Of a stretch of DNA of 64,000 nucleotides, positions 39,521 through 48,628 are shown in pieces. The stretch's first letter is position 1, and the number at the start of each line of letters is the position of its first letter. The notes under the pieces are model-generated. The model was not told the DNA's origin, made no database searches, and worked only from the letters and a program-made list of their open reading frames with translations. The translations under genes and the position numbers were made by a program. The DNA is from Alphaproteobacteria bacterium MarineAlpha12_Bin1 (GTDB lineage: Bacteria; Pseudomonadota; Alphaproteobacteria; UBA6615): NCBI GenBank assembly GCA_002937505.1, contig PTJY01000002.1, positions 426,748 through 490,747 of the forward strand. The letters run 5' to 3'.

Positions 39521-41329
39521 ATGGTTTTATGGTTTATAAAATGGATATTTGTTGCAGCTATTTGGGTATTAGCTCTAGGCTCCCTTACTGTTATTTGGTT
39601 CGCGATTGGTTTGCCGTCCACTGATGGACTGGAATCATCTGCGGCTAAGAATAGACGTCAAAGTTTCTTACTTTTAGATGCGAATAATAATAATCTTGCT
39701 CTGTATGGTGATTTTTATGGTGATCGCATTAATAGCTCTGATCTCCCGTTGCATCTGATACAATCTGTGGTTTCAATAGAAGATAGGCGGTTCTTTGAAC
39801 ATTCCGGGGTAGATCTCAAAGGAATATTAAGGGCTGTTCTTGTAAATATACGTGAAGGTAAACTCATTCAGGGTGGGTCAACATTAACTCAACAATTGGC
39901 AAAAAATTTATTTTTAACTCCCGAACGAACAATTGAACGAAAAATAAAAGAACTACTTTTAGCTTTTTGGCTAGAATATAAATTTGAAAAAATCGATATT
40001 TTATCTATTTATCTTAACCGAGTTTATATGGGTTCGGGAACGTATGGCGTAGAAGCTGCTTCTATGCAATATTTTGGTGTTCAAACAAAGAACATCGATA
40101 TTACTCAAGCTGCTATGCTTGCTGGTCTACTTCGAGCACCAGCTCGATACAATCCTATAAACAACATGAATATGGCGATTAAAAGGTCAAAGCTTGTTCT
40201 AAACTCTATGGTTGAAACAGGGTATTTAAGTCGAGCAGAAGCTGCAGCCCATAAAGAAAAACTCAAAGATTATAAAAGAAGGGGAATTAATGGAAAAACG
40301 CATGGCTCTCATAAAACTATGCACAAAGCCCAACCTGATTATTTTTCTGATTGGGTTCTAAAAAACGCTACAGGAATTATTGCTGATAAAGGCAGTGATG
40401 TGATTATCGAAACAACTCTCAATCCCGCGATGCAAACCCTAGCGAAAATTGTCATTAATGAAGTGGAAATACCAGAAACGCAAGTAGCCTTAATTGCAAT
40501 GTCTTCAGAAGGTAGAGTGTGTGCGATGGTTGGGGGAAGGGACTATTCAGAAAGTCAGTTTAATCGTGCGACACAGGCCCTTCGTCAGCCAGGCTCTGCT
40601 TTTAAACCAATAGTTTATTTGCCAGCAATAGAAGCAGGTTTGGATCCCGACACAATATTGTTGGATAGCCCTATAACAATTTCAGGCTGGAGTCCTAAAA
40701 ACTTTACAGGGGAGTTTAAAGGAAAGATTACTTTTCGGGAGGCATTTTCTAGGTCTATCAATACAACTGCTGTCAGGGTGGCAGAAAACATAGGAAGAAA
40801 AAATGTTTTACAGGCGGCAAGAAGATTGGGCATAACATCGGAACTAACTAAACATCCGTCGATTTCGCTTGGGGCTGGGGAAGTAACCCTTATTGAGCTT
40901 ACTGCTGCTTACGCTACCTTCTCTAATGGAGGGTATGCGGTTCTGCCCTATGGTATCAGAAAAATAAGTGCGGGCACTGATGTTCTTTTCCTACACAGAA
41001 GCAGGCGTCTTAATCCAGTAATCTCCTCTCAGAACGCAGCTACGATAGATGATTTACTTAGAGCAGTAATTAGTCATGGTACAGGCCGCGTCGCGGATTT
41101 TGGAGGAATAGCAGCTGGTAAAACGGGAACTAGCCAAGGATCTCGTGATGCATGGTTTATCGGCTATACTGACGATTTAGTAGTTGGTATTTGGATGGGA
41201 AATGATGATGGTAGTCCAATAAACCCAATCAATGGTCGACCAGTAACGGGCGGGGGTCTTCCCGCGGTTATTTGGAAGAATTATGTAACCAAAGTCTTGC
41301 AATCACCAAACAGAACTTCTTGTTTTTAA
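39521..41329 (+). CDS. Class A penicillin-binding protein (PBP1a type)
   Basis: Bifunctional peptidoglycan glycosyltransferase/transpeptidase, 602 residues, compact for the class (about 750-850 is common). One N-terminal membrane anchor (about 5-30). GT51 domain with catalytic Glu87 in SIEDRRFFEHSGVD, GGSTLTQQLAKNLFL and a second Glu in ERKIKELLLAFWLE. Transpeptidase domain with SxxK in RQPGSAFKP (near 355), SxN in SRSINTTAVRV and KTGTSQGSRD (near 533). The short length reflects a reduced inter-domain region and no C-terminal extension. It probably acts in sidewall synthesis; which PBP1 it replaces is unclear. Confidence 0.9.
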   Translation: MVLWFIKWIFVAAIWVLALGSLTVIWFAIGLPSTDGLESSAAKNRRQSFLLLDANNNNLALYGDFYGDRINSSDLPLHLIQSVVSIEDRRFFEHSGVDLKGILRAVLVNIREGKLIQGGSTLTQQLAKNLFLTPERTIERKIKELLLAFWLEYKFEKIDILSIYLNRVYMGSGTYGVEAASMQYFGVQTKNIDITQAAMLAGLLRAPARYNPINNMNMAIKRSKLVLNSMVETGYLSRAEAAAHKEKLKDYKRRGINGKTHGSHKTMHKAQPDYFSDWVLKNATGIIADKGSDVIIETTLNPAMQTLAKIVINEVEIPETQVALIAMSSEGRVCAMVGGRDYSESQFNRATQALRQPGSAFKPIVYLPAIEAGLDPDTILLDSPITISGWSPKNFTGEFKGKITFREAFSRSINTTAVRVAENIGRKNVLQAARRLGITSELTKHPSISLGAGEVTLIELTAAYATFSNGGYAVLPYGIRKISAGTDVLFLHRSRRLNPVISSQNAATIDDLLRAVISHGTGRVADFGGIAAGKTGTSQGSRDAWFIGYTDDLVVGIWMGNDDGSPINPINGRPVTGGGLPAVIWKNYVTKVLQSPNRTSCF

Positions 41330-41335
41330 CACTCT

Positions 41336-42091
41336 TCAAACAACGAGGACATATAAAGAGCTAATAGCAAGAAATAATAAAGATATGTTTCTATAAGTTT
41401 TTTCAGCTGCAAAAGGAAAAAGGCGAGCTCCAATAAATATGCCTGTTAGAAAAGGTGGCACAAGAAACAAAGTTCGCCATATTACTGATTCACTGAACAA
41501 ACCAAGAAAACCGAAACTTATCATTAAACCAACTAGTATAATTGTAAAGTAGCCTACTAGATTTGCGCGCAACTCATTAGCAGATTCTTTTCCCGCCAGA
41601 AGATAAAGAATAACAGGTGGTCCTCCCATCCCAGTGGTGCCAGACAATAATCCACTACAAGAACCTACTAAAATACTCGATAAAGTTGTTCTTTTACCCT
41701 TATAGTGCCACCCTGACCAAAGTGTGATGACCAGCATCAGAACTATCAGGGCTACAAAACGTCTAATAAAGTCGGCTGGTAATGTGATAAGTAGCCATGA
41801 TCCTAAAGGTATCAGAATTAAAGCTGGTATACCCATAAGCCATACCAATCGCCATTTTGCAATGGGGATAGCTTTCGGGGTTAATTGCATTGCTGGAACC
41901 AATTCAATTAGTGCAGCAACAGGAATTCCTACGGTTGGCCCCCATAATAAACTCAAAATTGGGGCATTTACCATAGCCGATCCAAAACCTGAAAAGCCTC
42001 TAATGAGACCAGAAAGAAATAGTGTGAGGCAAGCATATACTAAATCTGTAGTCCAAATATTTTCTGGAACTAAGCTAATAAATGTATTCAT
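41336..42091 (-). CDS. TauE/SafE-family membrane permease
   Basis: 251-residue membrane protein of the TauE/SafE (DUF81) family, linked elsewhere to export of sulfite or organosulfur anions. About eight hydrophobic segments; opening motif LTLFLSGLIRGFSGFGSAMV is characteristic, and the second half has SGLLSGTTGMGGPPVILYLL. The frame opens inside the upstream gene at 42136, but ATG 42089-42091 is one base past the ynjD-like stop (TAAGATG) and is preferred. The substrate is not shown; the coupled ABC ATPase is unusual for this family. Confidence 0.87.
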   Translation of the reverse strand: MNTFISLVPENIWTTDLVYACLTLFLSGLIRGFSGFGSAMVNAPILSLLWGPTVGIPVAALIELVPAMQLTPKAIPIAKWRLVWLMGIPALILIPLGSWLLITLPADFIRRFVALIVLMLVITLWSGWHYKGKRTTLSSILVGSCSGLLSGTTGMGGPPVILYLLAGKESANELRANLVGYFTIILVGLMISFGFLGLFSESVIWRTLFLVPPFLTGIFIGARLFPFAAEKTYRNISLLFLAISSLYVLVV

Positions 42092-42092
42092 C

Positions 42093-42758
42093 TTAAATAA
42101 GTTTGATAACTGGCCCACCAGCTGCTTCAGCGTCAATATGGTCGTGTGTTACTAGTAAAGTTGGTATTTTATATTTTTGTAAGTGACTAAAGACAAACTC
42201 TCTAAACTGATCTCTTAAATCGGAATCAAGACTCGAAAAAGGCTCATCTAAAAGAAGAGCTTTGGGTTCAGATAACAAGGTTCGCATTAAAGCTACACGG
42301 CTTCTTTGTCCTCCAGACAGTGTTTCCGGCATGCGGTTAGCAAGACCTGGAAGGCCAGATTCGTCCAATGCCTGATTTATTCTTTTGGTTCTCTCGTTTT
42401 TACCTTTTACATGGGGTGTCAGACCAAAAAGTAAGTTTTGCCCTACTGACATGTGAGGAAATAGCATATCGTCCTGAAACAAAATTCCAACTTGTCTAAA
42501 TTCTGGGGCCATTCCCTCCAATGAGCTGCCGTTTAGAAAAACTTCTCCTGAGGCTTGAAACGCATCAGAAAGTGTACCGCATATATATGCTAATAGAGAG
42601 GATTTTCCGCAGCCACTGGGCCCCATGATTGTTACGACCTCACCAGCTGAAACTTTAATATTTAACTTCGAAAACAGTTGTAGCTTGTTTCGAGTCAAAC
42701 ATACATTCCGTAATTCCAACAAGTGAGGCGATATAGAGATACTTTTAATCTTGTACAT
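42093..42758 (-). CDS. YnjD-like ABC transporter ATP-binding protein
   Basis: 221-residue ABC ATPase. Walker A GPSGCGKSSLLAYICG near 46, Q-loop FRQVGILFQDDMLFPHMSVGQNLL (core VGILFQDD) near 88, signature LSGGQRSRVALMR and Walker B ALLLDEPFSSLD. The sequence strongly recalls E. coli YnjD, whose system has YnjB (binding protein) and YnjC (permease). Neither partner is adjacent here. Instead it leads straight into a TauE/SafE permease with a one-base gap, so the ATPase may be an orphan or serve genes elsewhere. Confidence 0.85.
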   Translation of the reverse strand: MYKIKSISISPHLLELRNVCLTRNKLQLFSKLNIKVSAGEVVTIMGPSGCGKSSLLAYICGTLSDAFQASGEVFLNGSSLEGMAPEFRQVGILFQDDMLFPHMSVGQNLLFGLTPHVKGKNERTKRINQALDESGLPGLANRMPETLSGGQRSRVALMRTLLSEPKALLLDEPFSSLDSDLRDQFREFVFSHLQKYKIPTLLVTHDHIDAEAAGGPVIKLI

Positions 42759-42915
42759 AAATTACTTACTTTCTTTAGTAACACTGTTTCTAATTTTCAT
42801 ATCAGCCTTGTTATGAGACCGCTCTACCTGTATCACTCCTTTATTATCAGTGGGCCCTGATGACCTATAGGGTAGTTAGGCATTGATTTAGAAGCTACCC
42901 AGGAAAAGTTAATAC

Positions 42916-43854
42916 ATGATTTTTAAAGCAATTACTAAGTCAGAATTTAATTGGCTATCGCTAGTTTTTCTGATTCTTTTAGGGGCCTTATGGGGAGCAA
43001 ACCCATCTTTTTCAAAGGCCTTGGCATTAGCTGGTTTATCGCCTTTTTCAGTTGTTTTTTGGCAGACACTTGGAGCAGGGATCTTACTACTAATAATTTG
43101 CTTAATTAAAGGGGTAAAATTAAAAGTCGATGTTAAGCATTTAATTTATTTTAGCTTCATGGGCGTGGTAGGAATTGATGTTTCATACATCACTTTAGTT
43201 TATACAGCTGAAAAGCTCTCCGCAGGATATGTCTCAATTTTAATTCTATTTTCTCCAATGCTCACTTACGCCTTAGCCTTATTATTAAGAATGGAACCAT
43301 TAATTAAAGTTAGAGCATTAGGGATTGCTGTAGGTCTTGCAGGGGCTGCTATATTAGTTTTGCCTGCTGGTAGCATTCCGTCTGAAGATCTACGCCCAAT
43401 TGCAATTCTTGCCTTTATAACTCCTCTTGGATATGCGGCGGGTAATGTTTTTGCGGATATTGCTCGGCCTAAGGATTCAGATAATGTAGCATTGGCAATG
43501 GGCACTATGTTTGCCGCTGCATGCGGAGCTTTAGTAGGCTGCTTGATAGATAAAAGTTTTCATCAAGTTTGGTTGGAGTTTGGATATGCAGATGTTTTGT
43601 TAATTTTATTCATTCTCTCGACCTCTGTCGCATTCATTATATTTTATACAATTATTAAAATGGCTGGAGCAGTTTATTTGGGCCAAGTTGGCTACCTGGT
43701 GACGGTCTTTGGGGTTTGCTGGGGAATATTGTTTTTTTCTGAGAAACCTTCTATTTGGTTATGGCTCGCCGCTTTTTTAGTTGCCGGAGGGGTTGCGTTG
43801 GTTAACTTTGGGGGAAAACAAAAACCTGGGCGGCCTGATGAAAATGTCAGATAA
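42916..43854 (+). CDS. EamA/DMT-family transporter (first of tandem pair)
   Basis: 312-residue drug/metabolite transporter with about ten hydrophobic helices arranged as two EamA repeats. The start of the first repeat is LLGALWGANPSFSKALALAGL, the second begins near DLRPIAILAFITPLGYAAGN. Substrates of this family range over amino acids, sugars and organic cations and cannot be read from sequence. The downstream gene is a close paralogue and overlaps its end. Confidence 0.85.
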   Translation: MIFKAITKSEFNWLSLVFLILLGALWGANPSFSKALALAGLSPFSVVFWQTLGAGILLLIICLIKGVKLKVDVKHLIYFSFMGVVGIDVSYITLVYTAEKLSAGYVSILILFSPMLTYALALLLRMEPLIKVRALGIAVGLAGAAILVLPAGSIPSEDLRPIAILAFITPLGYAAGNVFADIARPKDSDNVALAMGTMFAAACGALVGCLIDKSFHQVWLEFGYADVLLILFILSTSVAFIIFYTIIKMAGAVYLGQVGYLVTVFGVCWGILFFSEKPSIWLWLAAFLVAGGVALVNFGGKQKPGRPDENVR

Positions 43855-44755
43855 CCAAACGAAAAAAAGCGTACAATATCTTCCATTAATCCTTCTCCTT
43901 ACGCTTGGTAGTCTTTGGGCGCTTAGTCCTGTTTTTACCAAATTTCTAGCCTTAGAGGGTATCCCCCCCATTGGTGCAATATTTTGGCAAACTCTCATAG
44001 CTGGTATTGGTCTGTATATTATTTGTCGCTTTCGTGGCGTCGATATTGTTTATGATACTATTCACTTGCGATATTTTGCAGTAATGGGCGCAGTAGGAAT
44101 TGCGTTACCAAACTCAAACATGGTTTTTGTATTAGGACATATTCCTGCAGGTTTGATGTCGGTTATTATTGTTACAGCTCCAGTTATTACCTACATAGTG
44201 GCGGTGGCTATACGGCTAGAGGCTATAGATATTTACCGATCTGGTGGGGTTTTTCTTGGCCTTGTTGGGGTTGGAGCAATTGTCTTACCTCGCGGAAGTC
44301 TACCAGAGCCCGAAATGTTACCTTTTGCTCTTTTAGCCTTTATAACCCCCACTGCTTGGGCGCTAACAAATGTGTATGCTGAGTCGGCTCGCCCGACACA
44401 TACAGACTCAATGGTTCTGGCGATGGGAACCATGTTTTCGGCAGCCATTGCTTCACTTGTTGCTTCATTTGTTACTGGTACGTTTCATCCAATTTGGCTT
44501 GATTTTGGTCTGGGTGATAAGGCCCTTGTATTGTATGGCCTTATTACAGTTTGTACCTTTTTTCTTTACTTTACTGTTGTATCATTGGCAGGTGCTGTAT
44601 ACCTCGCCCAGGTAGGATATATAACTACTTTAATGGGTTTGGGTTGGGGAGCCTGGTTTTATGGCGAAAAACCCAGTGGCTGGATATGGTTAGCAGTTAT
44701 ATTAGTTTTTGCAGGATTAGCACTACTTAATCTTGGTAAAAAAGACAAAAAGTGA
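43838..44755 (+). CDS. EamA/DMT-family transporter (second of tandem pair)
   Basis: 305-residue paralogue of the preceding gene: the two align along their length, for example GSLWALSPVFTKFLALEGI against GALWGANPSFSKALALAGL, and GAVYLAQVGYITTLMGLGWG against GAVYLGQVGYLVTVFGVCWG. The frame is open from 43781 inside the first gene. ATG 43838 (MKMSDNQTKK), 17 bases before the upstream stop, or ATG 43844 is the probable start. Tandem duplication followed by divergence is the simplest origin; they may form a heterodimer. Confidence 0.84.
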   Translation: MKMSDNQTKKSVQYLPLILLLTLGSLWALSPVFTKFLALEGIPPIGAIFWQTLIAGIGLYIICRFRGVDIVYDTIHLRYFAVMGAVGIALPNSNMVFVLGHIPAGLMSVIIVTAPVITYIVAVAIRLEAIDIYRSGGVFLGLVGVGAIVLPRGSLPEPEMLPFALLAFITPTAWALTNVYAESARPTHTDSMVLAMGTMFSAAIASLVASFVTGTFHPIWLDFGLGDKALVLYGLITVCTFFLYFTVVSLAGAVYLAQVGYITTLMGLGWGAWFYGEKPSGWIWLAVILVFAGLALLNLGKKDKK

Positions 44756-44798
44756 TCCATAATATTGCTTTGAATAACTAAATGGCGAAAATTTTTCT

Positions 44799-45704
44799 AT
44801 GTATGAAGGTCCGATAATAGATACCCATCATCATTTGTGGGAGGTGAAAAACTATCCGTGGTTACTCGCCCCCGAGACACCAAAAATATTTGGAAACTCA
44901 TATGAGATGTTACGTAACGACTATTTAATTGGCGATTTATTAGCAGACTTTGGTGAAAATAATGTTGTTAACTCAGTACATGTACAAGCACATTATGATC
45001 CCTCCAACCCTGTTGGTGAGACCGAGTGGTTGCAGTCAGTAGCAGATCAGCATGATTTTCCTAACGCTATTGCAGGATATGCAGATCTAACTGATCCCGA
45101 AGTAGAAAAATTGATTTCGGCTCATTGTACTTTTGATAACTTCCGTGCCATTCGGCACGTTGTTTATTGGCAGGCTGACAACCCTATTAGGCAAGTTGTT
45201 AGTCGTCCAGATTTTTGTCTGAGTAAAGAGTATCGTAGAGGTGTTAGCACGCTAGGTGATTACGGCATAAGCCTTGAGTTGCAGGGATTTTCTAATCAAT
45301 TTGGTTATTTTTCGGAACTTATAGGGGACAACCCCGGGGTTGATTTCTGTTTAGTTCATGCCGGTTTGCTAACGGATGATGACGAAAAAGTATTTAACGA
45401 ATGGTACGAGGCGCTAACTAATCTTGTGCAGCACAAAAACATATTTGTTAAATGTTCTGGTGTTAATCTTTTCAGCAAAGGGGACAAACTACGAAATCAA
45501 TCAGATATATCAAAACAATACAATTCATTAATAGATTTGTTTGGAGCTTCACGCTGTTTTTTTGGCAGTAATTTTCCGGTAGAAAAGCTGAAAACTAGTT
45601 ATGATTTTTTGATTAATACATGCAAAAAAGCATTGGAGTTTCGTCCTGAAACTGACCAAAAAAACTTTTTTTATAATAATGCAAAAAAGTTTTATAGATT
45701 ATAG
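44799..45704 (+). CDS. Amidohydrolase-2 family hydrolase (lactonase-like)
   Basis: 301-residue TIM-barrel protein of the amidohydrolase-2 (COG3618) family, which includes L-fuconolactonase and 2-pyrone-4,6-dicarboxylate lactonase. Motifs: IIDTHHHLWEVKNYPWL at the start (H-x-H metal or substrate site), HVQAHYDPSNPVGETEWL near 65, RAIRHVVYWQ near 115, and FGSNFPVEKL near 260 with the usual late catalytic segment (Asp replaced by Asn in the xGSNFP motif as in many members). It follows the second transporter by 43 bases, so uptake and hydrolysis of a shared compound is a reasonable inference. Confidence 0.82.
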   Translation: MYEGPIIDTHHHLWEVKNYPWLLAPETPKIFGNSYEMLRNDYLIGDLLADFGENNVVNSVHVQAHYDPSNPVGETEWLQSVADQHDFPNAIAGYADLTDPEVEKLISAHCTFDNFRAIRHVVYWQADNPIRQVVSRPDFCLSKEYRRGVSTLGDYGISLELQGFSNQFGYFSELIGDNPGVDFCLVHAGLLTDDDEKVFNEWYEALTNLVQHKNIFVKCSGVNLFSKGDKLRNQSDISKQYNSLIDLFGASRCFFGSNFPVEKLKTSYDFLINTCKKALEFRPETDQKNFFYNNAKKFYRL

Positions 45705-45717
45705 GTTCTTATTTTGT

Positions 45718-46632
45718 TTATGAACCATCAATAATAAAATCTAGCTCATCTAATCGCATTTTGGCTGTTTTAAGATTTGCTTCGCTGGCCTTAAGAAAAG
45801 GAGGTCTAACGTTGGCCCAACCGGAATCGCCGTGAAGATCAGCAAAAAAAGATTTCATAGCAGGTATTGGTGCCATACCAGAAAAAGCTTTTCTAAGCTT
45901 GCTGAGATGGTTTTGTTGGTCTTCAGAAGTTTCACTATTCCAATTATTGTATAGTTTTTCTGCATATGGGGCGGTAACATTTACTGTGGCAGAAATACAA
46001 CCAACTCCCCCAAGGTGCAATGATGGCAAAAGAAACTCCTCACTGCCAGGAAACAGACGAAAGTTGGACAACTGTGAAAGTATTTTTTTCATTCGCGGCC
46101 AATCTCCTGAGCTGTCTTTCATGCCTACTATGGTATTCGGAAAAGCATCATGTAATCTGGCTACTAATTCTACCGAAAGATCGAAGCCCACCTGTTGAGG
46201 AAAATTATATAAGTATATTTGTAGAGATTCGTGGCCGACTCTTTCTATAACATTCGAGTAAGCGGCAAAAAGTCCGTCATCGCTGGGTTCTTTATAGTAA
46301 AAAGGAGGCAACATGAGCACCCCTCCAGCCCCATTGGCTACGGCTCTCTTAGTCAAATTTACAGTATCGGTAAGAGCACAGCATCCAACACCAGCAATTA
46401 ATCGGTTTCCGCTGATTCCGGCATCAGCCAACGCGTCCAGAATAGAGAGGCGTTCATCAACACTTAATGAGTTTGCTTCTCCTGTCGTTCCCAGAGGAGC
46501 TACACCATCACAGCCATTCGATAAAAGCCATCGATTATGCTTTATAATTTTACCTAAGTTGGGTGTTAAATCGTCGTTCATCGGGGTTAATGATGCGGCA
46601 AATATTCCGGTTGGTTTTGAATTATCTTTCAT
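45718..46632 (-). CDS. DapA-family (dihydrodipicolinate synthase-like) aldolase
   Basis: 304-residue class I aldolase/lyase of the DHDPS-NAL family. Opening LTPMNDDLTPNLGKIIKHNR, the GTTGEANSLSVDER motif near 50, Tyr in IYLYNFPQQVGFDL near 138 and the Schiff-base Lys in VGMKDSSGDWPRM near 167. Family members include true DapA and many catabolic sugar-acid or hydroxyproline aldolases. Its neighbourhood (lactonase-like hydrolase, transporters) suggests a catabolic role rather than lysine synthesis, which is inference. Frame opens at GTG 46647; ATG 46632 is preferred. Confidence 0.82.
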   Translation of the reverse strand: MKDNSKPTGIFAASLTPMNDDLTPNLGKIIKHNRWLLSNGCDGVAPLGTTGEANSLSVDERLSILDALADAGISGNRLIAGVGCCALTDTVNLTKRAVANGAGGVLMLPPFYYKEPSDDGLFAAYSNVIERVGHESLQIYLYNFPQQVGFDLSVELVARLHDAFPNTIVGMKDSSGDWPRMKKILSQLSNFRLFPGSEEFLLPSLHLGGVGCISATVNVTAPYAEKLYNNWNSETSEDQQNHLSKLRKAFSGMAPIPAMKSFFADLHGDSGWANVRPPFLKASEANLKTAKMRLDELDFIIDGS

Positions 46633-46698
46633 GTACGTCACTTTCACAATTTTTTTGAAATACTAATCATTGAGACTTTTATTAGCGTTTCATTAGTA

Positions 46699-47169
46699 TT
46701 ACGTTTTTTGGTTAATTTTTTTTCGAAGATTTGTATTGATCCAGTCAACAACGTGATCTTCTAAGTCTTCAACTTTGTCTTCATTTATTGCTTTATTTTT
46801 CACGGAGACTCCTGCCTCATGTACTGTATTCTTATTTCCTGAAACTAATGGATGCCACCAATAAAGAGGTTTTCCATTAGCCAGCAAACGATAAGCACAT
46901 GATTCGGGCATCCAACTTAACTCACAGGCATTTTCAGGGGTAAGTTCAATACAGTCAGAAACATTATCGGTTCTATTTTTATAATCAGTGCAGCTACAAG
47001 ATTCTAGATCAAGATAACGACATGATACATTTGTGAGGGCTATTTCTTTTGTGTCGATGTTCTCAAGTTTATTAAGACAGCATTGCCCACAGCGATCACA
47101 CAATGACTCCCACTCAGCTTTAGTCATTTCTTCAAGTTTTTTTTCTTTCCAGAATAATTTTTTTTGCAT
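46699..47169 (-). CDS. YcgN-family cysteine-cluster protein (UPF0260)
   Basis: 156-residue cytoplasmic protein of the YcgN/UPF0260 group within the YkgJ zinc/iron-chelating superfamily. Cysteines are in [32 protein letters not shown] and [14 protein letters not shown]; a further [24 protein letters not shown] block is family-specific. The function is not established. It stands between the DapA-like gene and an ankyrin gene on the opposite strand. Confidence 0.85.
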   Translation of the reverse strand: MQKKLFWKEKKLEEMTKAEWESLCDRCGQCCLNKLENIDTKEIALTNVSCRYLDLESCSCTDYKNRTDNVSDCIELTPENACELSWMPESCAYRLLANGKPLYWWHPLVSGNKNTVHEAGVSVKNKAINEDKVEDLEDHVVDWINTNLRKKINQKT

Positions 47170-47359
47170 TAATTTTCATAGCAGCGTTATGGATTCGTTA
47201 AAACTAAACAAATTACGAAATTAGAGCATAATTTTGTTTAATTTTCGATAAATTTAAAATCATAAAGAAATTTAAGCACTATTTAACTTTACTTTAATAT
47301 AAGCTACTAAGGTTATCATGAAAAAATGGTAAAGGCTCGTTAGGCTTTCAATATTAGAC

Positions 47360-47914
47360 ATGTTTAAAATAAGTATATTTTTATTTGTTTCACTAGCTTT
47401 TTTTATAAGCCCTATTTGGGCTGCAACTGAGATATTCAAAGAAGATCCTTTGATAGTAGCGGTCTATGAAAATAGGCCAGATGACGTAAGAGATTTATTG
47501 GTACGGCGTGCTTCTACTTCTCGAACTGATGACGATGGTAAAACAGCTTTGATATGGGGTTGCATCCAGGGGTCTTATGAGGCCATAAGCGTACTTCTAG
47601 AATTTCAAACCAGAACCGATATCTTCGATGATTTAGGAAATGGAGCTCTGTATTATGCTGCGGGCAATGGACATTACGAGGTTGTTGAGCTTCTTCTAAA
47701 TGCAAAAGTAAGCATAGATGCAGAAAACCTTGATGGTCGAACTCCGATAATGCACGCATCAGAAAAAGGTAGGGTCGAGGTGGTTAAGCTATTAATTGAT
47801 AACGGCGCAGATTTTAGCCATACAGACTTTACAGGTCGGTCAGTATTAGATTTAGCTCGAAATAGTCGTTCAAAACATTTAGTCAAATTACTCGAATCTT
47901 TGGGCGCACATTAA
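47360..47914 (+). CDS. Secreted ankyrin-repeat protein
   Basis: 184 residues. A clear Sec signal peptide (MFKISIFLFVSLAFFISPIW, cut likely after WAA near residue 22) is followed by about four ankyrin repeats: GKTALIWGCIQGSYEAISVLL, GALYYAAGNGHYEVVELLL, GRTPIMHASEKGRVEVVKLLI and GRSVLDLARNSRSKHLVKLL. Small periplasmic ankyrin proteins are often placed near catalase or bind partner proteins. Here no catalase is adjacent, so the partner is unknown. Confidence 0.88.
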   Translation: MFKISIFLFVSLAFFISPIWAATEIFKEDPLIVAVYENRPDDVRDLLVRRASTSRTDDDGKTALIWGCIQGSYEAISVLLEFQTRTDIFDDLGNGALYYAAGNGHYEVVELLLNAKVSIDAENLDGRTPIMHASEKGRVEVVKLLIDNGADFSHTDFTGRSVLDLARNSRSKHLVKLLESLGAH

Positions 47915-47950
47915 TAATCTAGAGAACAATATTTCTCTTGTTCGATTTGT

Positions 47951-48628
47951 TTAGCGCTTAAGCAAAGCTAACATTGCTGTATGATCTGGCACTAAAAAAC
48001 TTTCTGAGGTTGTGTGATGATTAATATGAAAAACTGCCCACGCTCCATCAGGATTACTTTCTGAAGGGCCAAAATGGTCTAAGCGTGTAACAGAGCAGTT
48101 ATCGATCTGGCACCTCAGAGCAATTTCAGGATCAAGTTTTAAAGCATGCCCAACTGCAGCACGAATTACTCCACCGTGGCCAACAGAAATAATATCTCTA
48201 CCGGCATATAGATTGTTAAGTTTTTCGATCGCATTGGAAACTCGTTTCGTTAAATCCTCGAAACTTTCCCCTTCTGGAGCTTTGGTGTAGGCATTTGCTA
48301 ACCAAAATAAATGTTTAGGCTGTTGTTCTGCATATACTTCTTCGCGTTTTCTACCTTGCCAACTACCAAAGTTTTGTTCGGCAAGCGCCTTTTCTATGAT
48401 TGCTACAGGCAAAGTTAGCCCTGCATCCCTAATAGCGGCAGCAGTTTGTAAGGTACGCTGCAGCTGACTTGTAACCAATACTGCATCATTTGGTAAAAAG
48501 TTTGCTAATGCATTGTAAGTTGGCGGGTCATTCACGTTTGCTGGAGGATCAGTATTTCCGTAGATCCTGCCATCTGTTGAAGTTACGGGGGCGTGACGAA
48601 CCCACCACCAGCGAGTACGTTTGCTCAT
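47951..48628 (-). CDS. cobC: Histidine phosphatase, probable alpha-ribazole phosphatase (CobC-like)
   Basis: 225-residue phosphoglycerate-mutase-type histidine phosphatase. Active-site RHAP near 11 (WWWVRHAPVTSTDGR), NFGSWQGRKREEVY near 91 with the acidic partner, and SVGHGGVIRAAVG near 153. The phosphatase call is firm. The CobC assignment (dephosphorylating alpha-ribazole-5'-phosphate) rests on its 4-base ATGA overlap with the CobS-like gene, as in cobalamin nucleotide-loop operons. Confidence 0.8.
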   Translation of the reverse strand: MSKRTRWWWVRHAPVTSTDGRIYGNTDPPANVNDPPTYNALANFLPNDAVLVTSQLQRTLQTAAAIRDAGLTLPVAIIEKALAEQNFGSWQGRKREEVYAEQQPKHLFWLANAYTKAPEGESFEDLTKRVSNAIEKLNNLYAGRDIISVGHGGVIRAAVGHALKLDPEIALRCQIDNCSVTRLDHFGPSESNPDGAWAVFHINHHTTSESFLVPDHTAMLALLKR

